The notes: a model not told the origin generated them from the sequence alone. A DNA stretch of 64,000 bases from Martinezella lusitana (GCF_010668395.1 NZ_WUEY01000018.1:1-64000), one strand, 5' to 3'. Positions 18,933 through 28,566 are shown, numbered from the stretch's first letter. Numbers and translations: made by a program.

Positions 18933-20668
18933 ACGCCGAACGCCTGTTGCAGCATTACGAACAGATTGCCGATGCCCCGGATGCGATTACGCGGCTGCGG
19001 CGGTTCATTCTCGATCTGGCAGTGCGCGGCAAGCTCGTGCCGCAGGATTTCGAAGACGAGCCGGCGTCGGAGCTATTGAAGCGGATCGCGGAGGAAAAGG
19101 CGCGGCTGCTCAAAGCAGGGGAAATTCGAACTCCCAAGCCTCTTGGCGCAGTCGTAGACGCTCCCTTTTCAATTCCATCGAATTGGTCTTGGTCGCAGAT
19201 TGCTGAAATTGGGATCATAAGCCCGCGAAACGATGCGCCTGACGCACTGGAAACATCATTTGTTCCGATGCCCTTGATCGCTGCCGAATATGGTGTTGCG
19301 AACAGGCACGAAGTCCGCACTTGGGGAGAGATAAAAAAGGGGTATACGCATTTCGCCGAGGGCGATGTCGGGCTCGCGAAGATCACGCCTTGTTTCGAAA
19401 ATGGCAAGTCGACGGTATTTAGGAATTTGACCGGCGGCATAGGCAGCGGAACGACTGAACTTCACGTCGTTCGCCCACTGCTGGTCGTGGCAGACTACAT
19501 TTTGCTCTTTTGGAAGAGCCCCCATTTCATAGAAACCGGCATTCCTAAAATGACGGGAACCGCCGGCCAGAAGCGCGTGCCGACTGACTATTTCGCTAAC
19601 TCTCCTTTCCCCCTTGCACCCCTCGCCGAACAACACCGCATCGTCGCCAAGGTCGATGAATTGATGGCGCTGTGCGACAACCTGGAAGCGGCGCGAACGG
19701 AGCGGGAGACGAAGCGGGACCGGCTGGCGGCGGCAAGCCTTGCACGCCTCAACTCCCCCGACCCGGAAACCTTCCGCGACGACGCCCGCTTCGTGCTCGA
19801 TGCCTTGCAGGCACTCACCGCCCGCCCGGACCAGATCAAGCAACTGCGCCAGACCATCCTCAACCTCGCCGTCCGCGGCAAGCTCGTGTCCCAGGACCCG
19901 GCGGATGAGCCGGCGGAGGAGTTGTTGGAGCTGATTACGGCGGAGCGAGACGCGCTTGTTCGCCGAAAGGAAATTCGTAGAGAAGCTCCCCTGGAGCCGG
20001 TAACTGCTCGCGATTGTCCGCATGCTATCCCTAGCTCGTGGGCTTGGAGCCGCGTCGGAGACGCCGTTCTTTTCACTCAGTATGGCTCGTCGCAGAAATC
20101 GCATGCGTCGCAAAATGGTGTCCCAGTTCTAACGATGGGTAACATTCAAGACGGTAGTGTTATCTGGGGGAACGAGAAGCGAATACCAGAGAGCTCAGAC
20201 GATCTACCAGCGTTGTATCTGAAGACTTCTGACTTGTTGTATAATCGCACTAATAGCGCGGAACTCGTTGGCAAAACTGGCATCTACAGGGGCCAGAATG
20301 ATGTGCGAACTTTTGCTTCCTACCTAATCCGACTACGCCCGTCCTTGTTACATTCAAGTCCCGTCTACCTCAACGTTGCCATGAATGCGCCGAGCTTCCG
20401 AGAGACGCAAATTGTGCCCCTCATCAAGAAACAAACGGGGCAGGCAAACGTGAGCGGTTCAGCATTGAAAAACATGCTCATCCCCATTCCACCTCTCGCC
20501 GAACAACACCGCATCGTCGCCAAGTTCGATGAACTGATGGCGCACTGCGACCAGTTGGAAACTAGCCTGACCATCGCCGACGAGACGCGGAGAAGACTGC
20601 TCGACGCGCTGCTGGCCGAGGCGCTGGCACCGGTAAACGCCGAGGCGTTGCAGGAGGCCGCGGAATGA
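18929..20668 (+). CDS. hsdS: type I specificity subunit S
   Basis: 579 aa, long for HsdS but with the normal two-repeat plan: N-terminal helix, target-recognition domain 1 (about 65-225), central conserved helices (APLAEQHRIVAKVDELMALCDNLE), target-recognition domain 2 (about 345-515), distal conserved helices (PPLAEQHRIVAKFDELMAHCDQLE). The recognition domains are AT-richer in base composition than the conserved parts, typical of swapped domains. The conserved parts contain a 30-base identical direct repeat that would allow domain exchange. ATGA overlaps on both ends couple it to hsdM and the HNH-like gene. Confidence 0.95.
   Translation: MNAERLLQHYEQIADAPDAITRLRRFILDLAVRGKLVPQDFEDEPASELLKRIAEEKARLLKAGEIRTPKPLGAVVDAPFSIPSNWSWSQIAEIGIISPRNDAPDALETSFVPMPLIAAEYGVANRHEVRTWGEIKKGYTHFAEGDVGLAKITPCFENGKSTVFRNLTGGIGSGTTELHVVRPLLVVADYILLFWKSPHFIETGIPKMTGTAGQKRVPTDYFANSPFPLAPLAEQHRIVAKVDELMALCDNLEAARTERETKRDRLAAASLARLNSPDPETFRDDARFVLDALQALTARPDQIKQLRQTILNLAVRGKLVSQDPADEPAEELLELITAERDALVRRKEIRREAPLEPVTARDCPHAIPSSWAWSRVGDAVLFTQYGSSQKSHASQNGVPVLTMGNIQDGSVIWGNEKRIPESSDDLPALYLKTSDLLYNRTNSAELVGKTGIYRGQNDVRTFASYLIRLRPSLLHSSPVYLNVAMNAPSFRETQIVPLIKKQTGQANVSGSALKNMLIPIPPLAEQHRIVAKFDELMAHCDQLETSLTIADETRRRLLDALLAEALAPVNAEALQEAAE
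19622..19651 (+). repeat. hsdS internal direct repeat, copy 1
   Basis: Thirty bases in the central conserved region of hsdS, identical to 20495-20524. They code the AEQHRIVAK helix start and bracket target-recognition domain 2. Confidence 0.85.
20495..20524 (+). repeat. hsdS internal direct repeat, copy 2
   Basis: Second copy, in the distal conserved region, identical over 30 bases to 19622-19651. Confidence 0.85.
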
Positions 20669-22146
20669 GCGTGCAAATCCCAACGGCAGAGAGAATTCTT
20701 CGCACTCGGCTCGGCGAGCCGGGAAAAGAAGTTACGTATGTTCTCGGCTTCACGACGGCCACGGGGAAGGTGCTGGCGCTCCACCGCACGGCGAGCGAGA
20801 CGCGACTTTGGTTCCTGCCTCCTGCGCCACCAAAAATCGATGGCGTTGTTCTCATGCCGACCTCGGCCAAGAACGACGATCTGAACGGACAATTCGCCCC
20901 TTTAAACACCTCGTCAGCTCTTCGGGTGGAGATTGCGACGGAAGGCGGACTCAACCAATTTCTCGATTGGTTTACAGGTTCCACCACGGGTTCAGGGCAG
21001 TCATCGGGCGATGCCTTCTCAGCAAATTTCAGCGGCCTGTACCAGCGCTTCCAGCAGCTCGTCACCGCTCGAACCAACGGACATCCCTTCACCAATTTTG
21101 AGGAGGGGTTGGCGGCGAGCTGGGAAGATTACAAGCCGAAGCTCAGGGCCTACGCCTTGACGATCCTGGCTTCGGACACCTGGGCCGAAGCTGGGATAGG
21201 TTCTGGCACGATCCTTCGCCATGTGATCGACGCCATTGAAATCCAGAACAATCGCCGCAACCTGACGAACAATCTCGTTTTTTGGCAGAGCCGCTATGGC
21301 CACGCCAACCGCAATCACCATGTGTTCATCGAGGCGCAGACGATCCCGAAACTGCGCAAGGAAATAGAGCGACTGCTCTATGTCCTTTATGTCGGTGGCG
21401 GAGATGAGGGCGAGCTCTTCGAAGAACTCAGCACCATCACGGGCGGCAAATACCCCCTGCTGGCCTACCTGTATTTTCTGAAAGACATGGATCGCTTTAC
21501 GCCGATCCAGCCGACCGGCTTTGACCGCCTGTTCCGGGAGATGGGCATCAATTTCTCGACGCTACGCCAGTGCAGTTGGGAAAATTACAGCACTTTTCTC
21601 GATTTGCTTCAGCAGATACGACCGCTGATCGCGCAGGAGGCGGGCTTGAAGTCTGTTCGCCTCATCGACGCGCATTCCTTCTGCTGGATTTTTTCGACAT
21701 TGATCGCGATGGAGGCCGAAGGTGATTTAACGCCCGCGGCCGGTTCGAAGGATGACGGACGGGTCCTGGCTGCGCTCGAAAAATCCATCGTGGCAATGCG
21801 GATGTCCGTCGAGAACACGGTCAAGAACGCTAACGGGCAGCTTGTTCAGCGTGTTCTGAAAAACAAAGAGCTGCGTATGACGTCACAACAGCTTGAAGCT
21901 TTGATCCGTCAGCTTTTGGCGCAACAGGACAACAGATGCGCACTGACGGGCATTCCATTACAATTTCAAGGACAGCACCACGATAAAAACCTCCTGCCGT
22001 CCCTCGACCGGAAAGATAGCAACGGCCACTACGAGGGGGGCAATCTCCAGGTCGTCTGCCAGTTCATCAACTTCTGGAAGGGCGATACCGACAATGAAGA
22101 ATTCCGGCGATTGCTGAATGTGGTTCGTGGGCTGGAGGAACAATAA
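20665..22146 (+). CDS. HNH-like protein linked to type I system
   Basis: 493 aa, overlapping hsdS by ATGA. The last 75 residues look like an HNH-type endonuclease domain: C425 in RCALTG, SLDRKDSNGHYEGGNLQVVC (C465), then NFWKGD, matching the beta-beta-alpha pattern with Asp in place of the first His. The first about 400 residues are unassigned; they are helical in the middle (LRKEIERLLYVLYVGGGDE) with no clear motif. Overlap with hsdS suggests it acts with, or is regulated with, the restriction system, possibly as an extra nuclease on foreign DNA. The HNH assignment rests on motif shape alone. Confidence 0.7.
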   Translation: MSVQIPTAERILRTRLGEPGKEVTYVLGFTTATGKVLALHRTASETRLWFLPPAPPKIDGVVLMPTSAKNDDLNGQFAPLNTSSALRVEIATEGGLNQFLDWFTGSTTGSGQSSGDAFSANFSGLYQRFQQLVTARTNGHPFTNFEEGLAASWEDYKPKLRAYALTILASDTWAEAGIGSGTILRHVIDAIEIQNNRRNLTNNLVFWQSRYGHANRNHHVFIEAQTIPKLRKEIERLLYVLYVGGGDEGELFEELSTITGGKYPLLAYLYFLKDMDRFTPIQPTGFDRLFREMGINFSTLRQCSWENYSTFLDLLQQIRPLIAQEAGLKSVRLIDAHSFCWIFSTLIAMEAEGDLTPAAGSKDDGRVLAALEKSIVAMRMSVENTVKNANGQLVQRVLKNKELRMTSQQLEALIRQLLAQQDNRCALTGIPLQFQGQHHDKNLLPSLDRKDSNGHYEGGNLQVVCQFINFWKGDTDNEEFRRLLNVVRGLEEQ

Positions 22147-22147
22147 G

Positions 22148-23326
22148 ATGAGCTCGCGTCTTGTGGATGCAGGATGGACTAAGGAACTGGACGAAGGCCT
22201 CGTGCTCGCGTCTCACAATCTTTGCGTGATCTCTCCGTTTATCAAGCGTCGTGCCGTCGAGCGGATTTTGTCACATGTGCCCAAGGCAATGCGTATCATT
22301 ACCAGGTTCAACCTCGCAGATTTTGCTGATGGCGTCAGCGATATTGGCGCATTGAGGAGCCTGCTCGCGGCGGGCGCACAGATTCGCGGGATCAGGAACC
22401 TTCATGCCAAGGTTTATGTCTTTGGCGCACGGCGAGCCATTGTCACCTCCGCTAATCTCACGGAAGCGGCGTTGACGAGAAATCACGAATTCGGGCTTGT
22501 GTCAGATGAACCGAAAATCATCTCTGCATCCAAGGAATACTTTGAAAAGCTTTGGGCAGACGGCCTGGCAAATTTGACCATTCAACAGCTCGATGAATGG
22601 CAGCGAGCGGTCGCGAGCCATTTGGTGAGGGGAGCGCCCCATGCCTCCTCGGGGAGCCTGGGCGATTTCGGGGCAACCGGCGTTGACCTAGTTAGCCCTC
22701 CACTGCCCTCTGGGGTCATCGAGGGTGAGGAAGCCTATGTCAAATTTCTTGGTGAAGGCAGCAACCGAGTTTCGTTATCATTCCCAGTGCGTGATGAGTT
22801 GGAGAGCGCTCTCTGCCACTGGGCATTGACATACCCGGCCAACAAGCGACCGACTGCTGTCAAGGACGGTGCCTTGATGTTTATAAGCCGCCTCACGTAT
22901 GAGCCAAGAGACATCATTATATTCGGTCGAGCCATTGGCATGAAATACGTGCCGGGGCGAGACGATGCATCTGCCGATGAAATCGAAGCGCGCGGATGGA
23001 AGGAAACTTGGCCGCGATACATCCGGGTGCATCACGCGGAGTTTGTTGCGGGCACCATGGCAAACGGTGTTTCCTTAAATGCCTTGATGGATGCGCTTGG
23101 TCATGATGCGTTCATCTCGACGCAGAGAAATCATGCATCAGGCCAGGGCAACACTAATCCGTACAAGGCCTACAATCAACAAGCAGCTGTGCGGCTCTCC
23201 TTGCAGGGGCAGGAATGGTTGGCCGACCGTCTACAAGTTGCCATGGAGCGGCACGGCAGACTGCCGCATGACGAGCTGGACAAGCTCGGATGGCCCACTC
23301 TACCCACAGAATGGGCGCACAACTGA
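22148..23326 (+). CDS. PLD-like nuclease domain protein
   Basis: 392 aa. The N-terminal 150 residues form one phospholipase-D-type half-site: H86-A-K88 in NLHAKVYVF, then SANLTEAAL with N..E.G. Proteins with one such motif usually dimerise to complete the active site and are often nucleases. The C-terminal 200 residues are unassigned, with LNALMDALGHDAF and an AYNQQAAVRLS segment. GGAGG at 22134-22138 precedes ATG 22148 by 9 bases. The stop is directly followed by the mrr ATG. Its position between the HNH-like gene and mrr suggests a role in the same defence unit. Confidence 0.78.
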   Translation: MSSRLVDAGWTKELDEGLVLASHNLCVISPFIKRRAVERILSHVPKAMRIITRFNLADFADGVSDIGALRSLLAAGAQIRGIRNLHAKVYVFGARRAIVTSANLTEAALTRNHEFGLVSDEPKIISASKEYFEKLWADGLANLTIQQLDEWQRAVASHLVRGAPHASSGSLGDFGATGVDLVSPPLPSGVIEGEEAYVKFLGEGSNRVSLSFPVRDELESALCHWALTYPANKRPTAVKDGALMFISRLTYEPRDIIIFGRAIGMKYVPGRDDASADEIEARGWKETWPRYIRVHHAEFVAGTMANGVSLNALMDALGHDAFISTQRNHASGQGNTNPYKAYNQQAAVRLSLQGQEWLADRLQVAMERHGRLPHDELDKLGWPTLPTEWAHN

Positions 23327-24262
23327 ATGGCCATTCCTGATTACCAGTCCTTGATGCTTCCCGTCCTGCGGCTCGCGGCAGAGGGCGAAACACGTGTGCC
23401 GGATGCGGCGGAAACGCTGGCCGACCAGCTTGGTCTGTCTGTCAAGGAGCGGGAGGAGTTGCTGCCGAGCGGCCGTCAGCGCATTTTCCACAATCGCATC
23501 CATTGGGCGAAGTTTTACATGACCAAGGCGGGCCTGATCGACAGCCCGGCGCGGGGTCGCTTCTTGGCAAGCCAAGCGGGCAAGGAGCTGCTGGCCACCA
23601 ATCCCGTCGGCATCAATGTCGACACGCTGAAAACCTATCCGGCCTTCGCGGAATTCTATGCCTCCAGCACGTCGGGTGCCGGAAGCACGGACGCGGCGTC
23701 GGTCGGTGCCGGCGAATCCATTGACGCCACCACGTCCGCAACGCCAGAGGAACAGATCGATGCCGCGCAGGCCGTACTGCACCAGGCCCTGAAGACGGAC
23801 CTCCTGCAACGCATTCTGGCGCAGAGCCCGGCCTTCTTCGAGCGCGCCATCGTCGATCTTCTCGTCGGCATGGGCTATGGCGGCAGCCATGAAAACGCCG
23901 CGCGCCGGCTCGGCAAATCCGGCGATGGCGGCATCGATGGCGTGATCGACGAGGATCGCCTCGGCCTCGATCGCATTTATGTGCAGGCCAAGCGCTACGC
24001 TTCCCATGTCAGCGTCGGCCGGCCAGAAGTGCAGGGCTTCCTCGGCAGCCTCGTCGGCGTCGGTGCCGCCAAAGGAGTCTTCGTCACCACGTCGAGTTTC
24101 TCCGCCCCTGCCATCGAGTTCGTTCGTCATCTGCCACAGCGCATCGTGCTCATTGACGGCGATCGCTTCGCCGACCTGATGATCGAGCACAGTGTCGGTG
24201 TCCGCATTGCCCGCACCGTGGAGGTGAAGCGACTGGATGAGGATTTCTTTGTCGAAGAGTGA
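23327..24262 (+). CDS. mrr: Mrr-type restriction endonuclease
   Basis: 311 aa, matching Mrr in length and order. An N-terminal winged-helix domain (about 1-110, beginning PDYQSLMLPVL) is followed by a low-complexity linker (about 115-145) and a C-terminal endonuclease domain with GDGGIDG (D204) and QAKRY (Q220, K222), the PD-(D/E)xK variant with Gln normal for Mrr. Mrr enzymes cut DNA carrying foreign methylation. The ATG follows the previous stop with no gap. A hairpin terminator follows at 24279, so it closes the cluster. Confidence 0.93.
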   Translation: MAIPDYQSLMLPVLRLAAEGETRVPDAAETLADQLGLSVKEREELLPSGRQRIFHNRIHWAKFYMTKAGLIDSPARGRFLASQAGKELLATNPVGINVDTLKTYPAFAEFYASSTSGAGSTDAASVGAGESIDATTSATPEEQIDAAQAVLHQALKTDLLQRILAQSPAFFERAIVDLLVGMGYGGSHENAARRLGKSGDGGIDGVIDEDRLGLDRIYVQAKRYASHVSVGRPEVQGFLGSLVGVGAAKGVFVTTSSFSAPAIEFVRHLPQRIVLIDGDRFADLMIEHSVGVRIARTVEVKRLDEDFFVEE

Positions 24263-24278
24263 TGGTCGAACGTCTCGT

Positions 24279-24303
24279 GGATGCGGAAATTATTTCCGCA
24301 TCC
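24279..24303 (+). terminator. terminator of the restriction cluster
   Basis: A perfect 12-base stem (24279-24290 with 24292-24303) with a one-base centre, 16 bases past the mrr stop. It shares its 15-base palindromic core with the hairpin at 14158-14183, so two related hairpins bracket hsdR to mrr. The T-run after it is weak. Confidence 0.65.
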
Positions 24304-24530
24304 CTGTTTGGCGTCGCACCGCCCTCAAACCCCAGGCCAGCCGGTTTGCGAGAGTTTTTGTTCAAGTAGGCTGACGGCGACCGTTTGTTTCCGTAGAATG
24401 GCAGTAGATTGTTGACCTGAGCCTCATCTCTATCCGCGGCAACCCTTGACGATGATCCTCCTCTGGATCGCAGAAATGAAAGATGAAGCCGGGCTATGTG
24501 TTGAGACGGACCGACTGGACGGAATTTGGC

Positions 24531-25265
24531 ATGAAATGCGGCATCTTGATCATCGGCTCGCTTCTCTGGGACGACCAAACAGAGGGGCGGAAGGACTGGC
24601 GAAATCATAGCCTAAATGTTTCCAAGGCAGTTCCGGTTTCGGTTCCCATCGACTATGGGCGTATATCCTCAAGCCGATCCAACACGTTCACCATGGTGCT
24701 GCGATCAGATGGTCCTCTGGGTACTGGGATACTTGTGCCTTGCCGACGCGATGTTGTGACAATTGACGACCTTGTCGCCGAAGCTTCCGCACTCTGGAAA
24801 GCCGAAGCGCCGAAAGCGAAGACGGGAGCGCTTAGCTCAAGTTGGGGCAGCGTCGGAGTCCTTTTCCGAGAGCGCGCGATGAACGCGGGCCTTGTCGAGT
24901 CATGGCAGGCACACTTCAAAAAGATGGGGGCGAAGTCTCTCGCGGTTGTCGGAAGCGATGGATCATTGAATATCCCGTGGCCCACAACAGAGGACGGCGC
25001 TTCGGCAGATTTTGACCTGGTGCTCGCGACAGCCACGGTTCCGGAAAACGTCAAGCCCAGCCCAGAGGCTGTCGCTAGAGCCATGTTGTGCCAGGCGGAC
25101 GGACACGAAAACTACTTTCTGAACAATGTCCTCAACGGCATAAGGACGGCCGCGGACGACGAGATTTTCACCATCATCGAAAGGGGCAGCCCGAACTGGA
25201 TCTCCGCTGACGAGAATCGCGATGCTATTGCCATTCTAAAAGCGGCTCGATCCTTCGCGAAGTAA
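24531..25265 (+). CDS. unassigned protein, GGCT-like N-terminus
   Basis: 244 aa from ATG 24531; an in-frame ATG at 24483 would add 16 residues. The N-terminus CGILIIGSLLWD recalls the glycine-rich GSL loop of gamma-glutamylcyclotransferase-fold proteins, but I could not locate the catalytic Glu with confidence. The C-terminal half contains ARAMLCQADGHENYFLNNVL and GSPNW, which I do not recognise. It lies 10 bases from the end of the convergent helicase gene and 227 bases after mrr's terminator, so it is probably a separate unit. It could be an accessory of either defence cluster. Confidence 0.6.
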   Translation: MKCGILIIGSLLWDDQTEGRKDWRNHSLNVSKAVPVSVPIDYGRISSSRSNTFTMVLRSDGPLGTGILVPCRRDVVTIDDLVAEASALWKAEAPKAKTGALSSSWGSVGVLFRERAMNAGLVESWQAHFKKMGAKSLAVVGSDGSLNIPWPTTEDGASADFDLVLATATVPENVKPSPEAVARAMLCQADGHENYFLNNVLNGIRTAADDEIFTIIERGSPNWISADENRDAIAILKAARSFAK

Positions 25266-25275
25266 TCGGCATTCG

Positions 25276-28200
25276 CTACGGCACTACGAACGCCCGAATA
25301 AGCTTGGCATTGCGAGCGCGCTCTTGCGTCTTCTCAAAGGTCTCGTTCCAGGATCCTGCCGGGAAGTACGCCTTGAGTAGGTCGAACTCAGTGCGCGCGG
25401 CGACCCGTGAAGTCGTTCGACGGGCCGATATTATTCGTACCGCTAATGCCTCCGGACTATCGCATCCTTCTCGAACCGCTGCTCCTAGCGTACTGAGCAC
25501 GATCGACAAGGCTTCCTCTTCGCCTTTGTCGCTATGGCGTGCGGCGGAAAGACGGGCTGGCAGTCCTGCGAAGAACGCCAAATCCGGAACCATTCGAAGA
25601 ACGAAGTGCCGCGCATGCTTGCAACGAACAGAGTCCCCGTTGGGGTATTTCGCTTCGATGTCCTTCAGCGGAGCACCGCTCATCCAGGCGTCAAGGCAGT
25701 CCCATATTATCGGTAAAGCGTACCCAGCCTTCTCTTCAATGTTGAGTTTTCCGAAGGCGACACCGAAGAAGTCATCCACGTTCTCCGGGCGCATGACCTC
25801 GAACAATCTTCTGGGGTCAGCCAACAACCATTTCAACAGCGTTGCGATAGCCGCGTCAGTCGATTCGAATGTCTCGACCGGCTCGAAGGCGGCGGCGATC
25901 TGGCGTAAGGATTCGATTCCGACACCTGTCAAACCAGAAACCCTGTCCAACCACCCATCCTCTGCAGCGACCGGGATCTGGTTTCGCGCTGAGAAAACCG
26001 CGCTGATCCGATCCTCCATCCATTGCTCGTCTCCACGTTGGCGCGCCTTGAAGGCCGCGAGCGATTTATTGAGTACATTCCGAAGCGTGCCGTCGCTGCC
26101 ATCTTCATCCGCGGGTGGAAGCCTGCTCACGAAGTAGGTCGACATGGCGTCGCCCCACGTTCCCGCCTGAATGCGGTCGAGAAGTACGGTGGTGGGATCA
26201 TCGATTTCGAGGCATTGATCGCTTTGTGAAAAAATAGACTGCAGCGTCATCCAATGGGCGTTGATAAGGCCTTTTTCCTCGTCAAATTCCACGACCTTGC
26301 TAGGTACGACCAGGACCATACCCTGAGAATTCTCCCCCGCCCTGCCAGCGCGTCCGGCGGCATTCAGCAGTTCATGTGCCTCTAGTTGAGCCAATTTCTC
26401 CTTCTCGGGATCGAAACGACTATCTCCAGCTATGATCACCAGCTCGCTAGGAAGGTTCATGCCTTGGGCTAGAGTCGAGGTTGCGAATAGAACCTTGAGA
26501 CCGTCAGCCCGCCTGAAGAGGGACTCGTGCAGCAAGCGCTCCTCGCGAAGCAGAAGCGAATGGTGCCCCGCAGCACCGCCTGAATAGTTCCCATGTTCAT
26601 CAACGCTGATGTAGCAGAATCCTGCACCGCCCATCTCTTCGGAGGCGATACGGTAATGATCCAGTTCCGCTTCGGTTAGCGTTACCGGAGCGCGACTGTC
26701 CCATTCGCGGAACTCCCTCACAGCAGATTCCGCAAGGACCACGGATTGGACGAACACAAGTGTCTTTAAATCGGCTTCCGCGGCAGCCGCAGCAATAAGA
26801 GTGCTGGTGTGATTTCCGTTCGGGGTAAGATACCAGGTCTTCCGTCTCTTCGTTGTTCCCGTTGATAAAGCATGCTCATCGGCCAGGAGGGGGAGCAATG
26901 CATAGTCCCTCCGGTCTCGGGTAGCCCATGTTTGCAGCAAGCCGAAGAAACCGAATGGCCGCGCGGTGAGAGTGTCGGTAACCGCTTTGGGCGCGTTCAC
27001 GTTCGAAAGGCTTGCGCGGGCGTCGGTCAGCGTCTCGTTGAGTTCGTTGATACGCTTAGCTGCGTAAACTACGGTGCCACGGACTTGACGGGTAGGCTTC
27101 CACGCAAGGTTAAGAGCAAGACAATTTCGCCCTGTCAGGTCGCCCACCCAACTTGCGATCTCCTCCGTGTTTTTCATCATAGCCGAGAGGAGGAGCAAAT
27201 CAGCATTCGGCGCAACGAGAGACAGGTTCAACAGCGCGAGCATGGCATCAATGCTGCGCCGGCTCTTCTCGGCATCGCGGGGATGGAGGAGATGACATTC
27301 ATCAAACACCACAAGCCCAAGATCCTTGAAGGCTTCGGGCTGTGTGGTGAGCAGCATAAGGCACCGCTCCGGTGTCGTGACGATGGCTTCTGGCAGCTCG
27401 ATCAACCCATCCGAACTATCATCGGCAACGTCGCCAAGAATTTCGAAGTCGAAAGTCTTGAAGGTTTTTTGCAGCGATCTGGCAGTCTGGTCCACGAGCG
27501 CGTGGGTTGGCGCCAGAAATACAACCTTCTCTTCCCGCAACAGCGCCGTGGCGATCTTCAACTCAGACAGTGTCGATTTGCCGCCTCCCGTCGGAAAGCT
27601 GATTGCAGCGGAGACACCCTTGTTGAGATAGCCGCTATCGATCGCGGCCATGTGGTTACGCCACAAGAAAGGTCTCCCGCCGGACATGCGCTTTACGATT
27701 CGCCACCAGTCCTGGTCGGGGACTTGATCGGGGGTCGGAATGCGGCTCAGAGCGGAACCGACGAGATCGCGATCAACGGCGAGGAGAAGGTTCGCAAGAT
27801 GCAGTGGCCCTGGGAAAAGGCTGAAGACCGGGTCGCCGGTCCCGAAGATGTCATCAAGCTGCCCGATGCTGAGCTGCTTTACACGGTTGAAGAAGTTTGC
27901 CGAAAGTTCGACACCGCCCACCTCCAAGGGTAGATCCGTTCTGCGTTGGATACGCAGAGCAAGATTCTTGACGCCCCTGAGAAGTTCGAGATAGAGCGCA
28001 CTGACGGCTGTATCGCCAGACTCGGCGTAGATCGGAAGCTCCGGAACCGTGATCGCAGCGATCAGATGGACACGACCTAGGCAAAGCCACCGGATTGCAT
28101 TTAGCAGCGCCGCCTCCACAGCACGATCAGGATCCGTAGGTGCTGATATCCGCTTAGCGCACTCTGCAGCGTCCGCATGCGCCTCAGCAATCAGGAACAG

Positions 28201-28566
28201 CAAGCTCGCGCATACCTCTGCGGAGAGGCTGGCACCATCTAGGTACGACACGTAACCATCAGGCTTGTAGGTTCCTGAAAGGCAGACCTGATGTGCAGAC
28301 GCGGCGACGAAAGCTGCCGCAGATCTGTTATCACGATCCGGCAAGAGGGCGACGTAGCTCTCGTGAGCCGACGCGAGCCGCTGCATCTCGCGGATGGTTC
28401 GTACAAGCGCCTCCGGCGGCTCGTCCCGTTTCTGGCCCCGAAGCTCGATACGAGCGGCGACGATTTCGGAGAAGGCCTGTGTCAATCGCTTGGGAAGGTC
28501 GTCGAGGTCGAGGCCTGACAATGCCGGCGCGGAGGCAATGATTGCGGATGTGATCGGATCAAACAT
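25276..28566 (-). CDS. Ski2-like SF2 helicase (Hachiman HamB-like)
   Basis: 1096 aa. Motor motifs: FPTGGGKST (324-332), TPER, DECH (422-425), LLSAMM, and motif VI LLNAAGRAGRAG. This layout is that of Ski2/Hel308-type SF2 helicases. About 320 residues of helical N-terminal sequence precede the motor, and about 350 follow. It starts 8 bases inside the upstream nuclease gene, so the two are coupled. A nuclease followed by a large SF2 helicase is the architecture of Hachiman (HamA-HamB) and the related AbpAB defence pair; assignment to that group is inference from architecture and motifs. Confidence 0.82.
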   Translation of the reverse strand: MFDPITSAIIASAPALSGLDLDDLPKRLTQAFSEIVAARIELRGQKRDEPPEALVRTIREMQRLASAHESYVALLPDRDNRSAAAFVAASAHQVCLSGTYKPDGYVSYLDGASLSAEVCASLLFLIAEAHADAAECAKRISAPTDPDRAVEAALLNAIRWLCLGRVHLIAAITVPELPIYAESGDTAVSALYLELLRGVKNLALRIQRRTDLPLEVGGVELSANFFNRVKQLSIGQLDDIFGTGDPVFSLFPGPLHLANLLLAVDRDLVGSALSRIPTPDQVPDQDWWRIVKRMSGGRPFLWRNHMAAIDSGYLNKGVSAAISFPTGGGKSTLSELKIATALLREEKVVFLAPTHALVDQTARSLQKTFKTFDFEILGDVADDSSDGLIELPEAIVTTPERCLMLLTTQPEAFKDLGLVVFDECHLLHPRDAEKSRRSIDAMLALLNLSLVAPNADLLLLSAMMKNTEEIASWVGDLTGRNCLALNLAWKPTRQVRGTVVYAAKRINELNETLTDARASLSNVNAPKAVTDTLTARPFGFFGLLQTWATRDRRDYALLPLLADEHALSTGTTKRRKTWYLTPNGNHTSTLIAAAAAEADLKTLVFVQSVVLAESAVREFREWDSRAPVTLTEAELDHYRIASEEMGGAGFCYISVDEHGNYSGGAAGHHSLLLREERLLHESLFRRADGLKVLFATSTLAQGMNLPSELVIIAGDSRFDPEKEKLAQLEAHELLNAAGRAGRAGENSQGMVLVVPSKVVEFDEEKGLINAHWMTLQSIFSQSDQCLEIDDPTTVLLDRIQAGTWGDAMSTYFVSRLPPADEDGSDGTLRNVLNKSLAAFKARQRGDEQWMEDRISAVFSARNQIPVAAEDGWLDRVSGLTGVGIESLRQIAAAFEPVETFESTDAAIATLLKWLLADPRRLFEVMRPENVDDFFGVAFGKLNIEEKAGYALPIIWDCLDAWMSGAPLKDIEAKYPNGDSVRCKHARHFVLRMVPDLAFFAGLPARLSAARHSDKGEEEALSIVLSTLGAAVREGCDSPEALAVRIISARRTTSRVAARTEFDLLKAYFPAGSWNETFEKTQERARNAKLIRAFVVP

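Noticed and set aside
19622..20524. Repeats within hsdS considered as a CRISPR array
   Set aside because: Only two copies, about 870 bases apart, inside a coding gene; no CRISPR array or cas gene was seen anywhere in the window.
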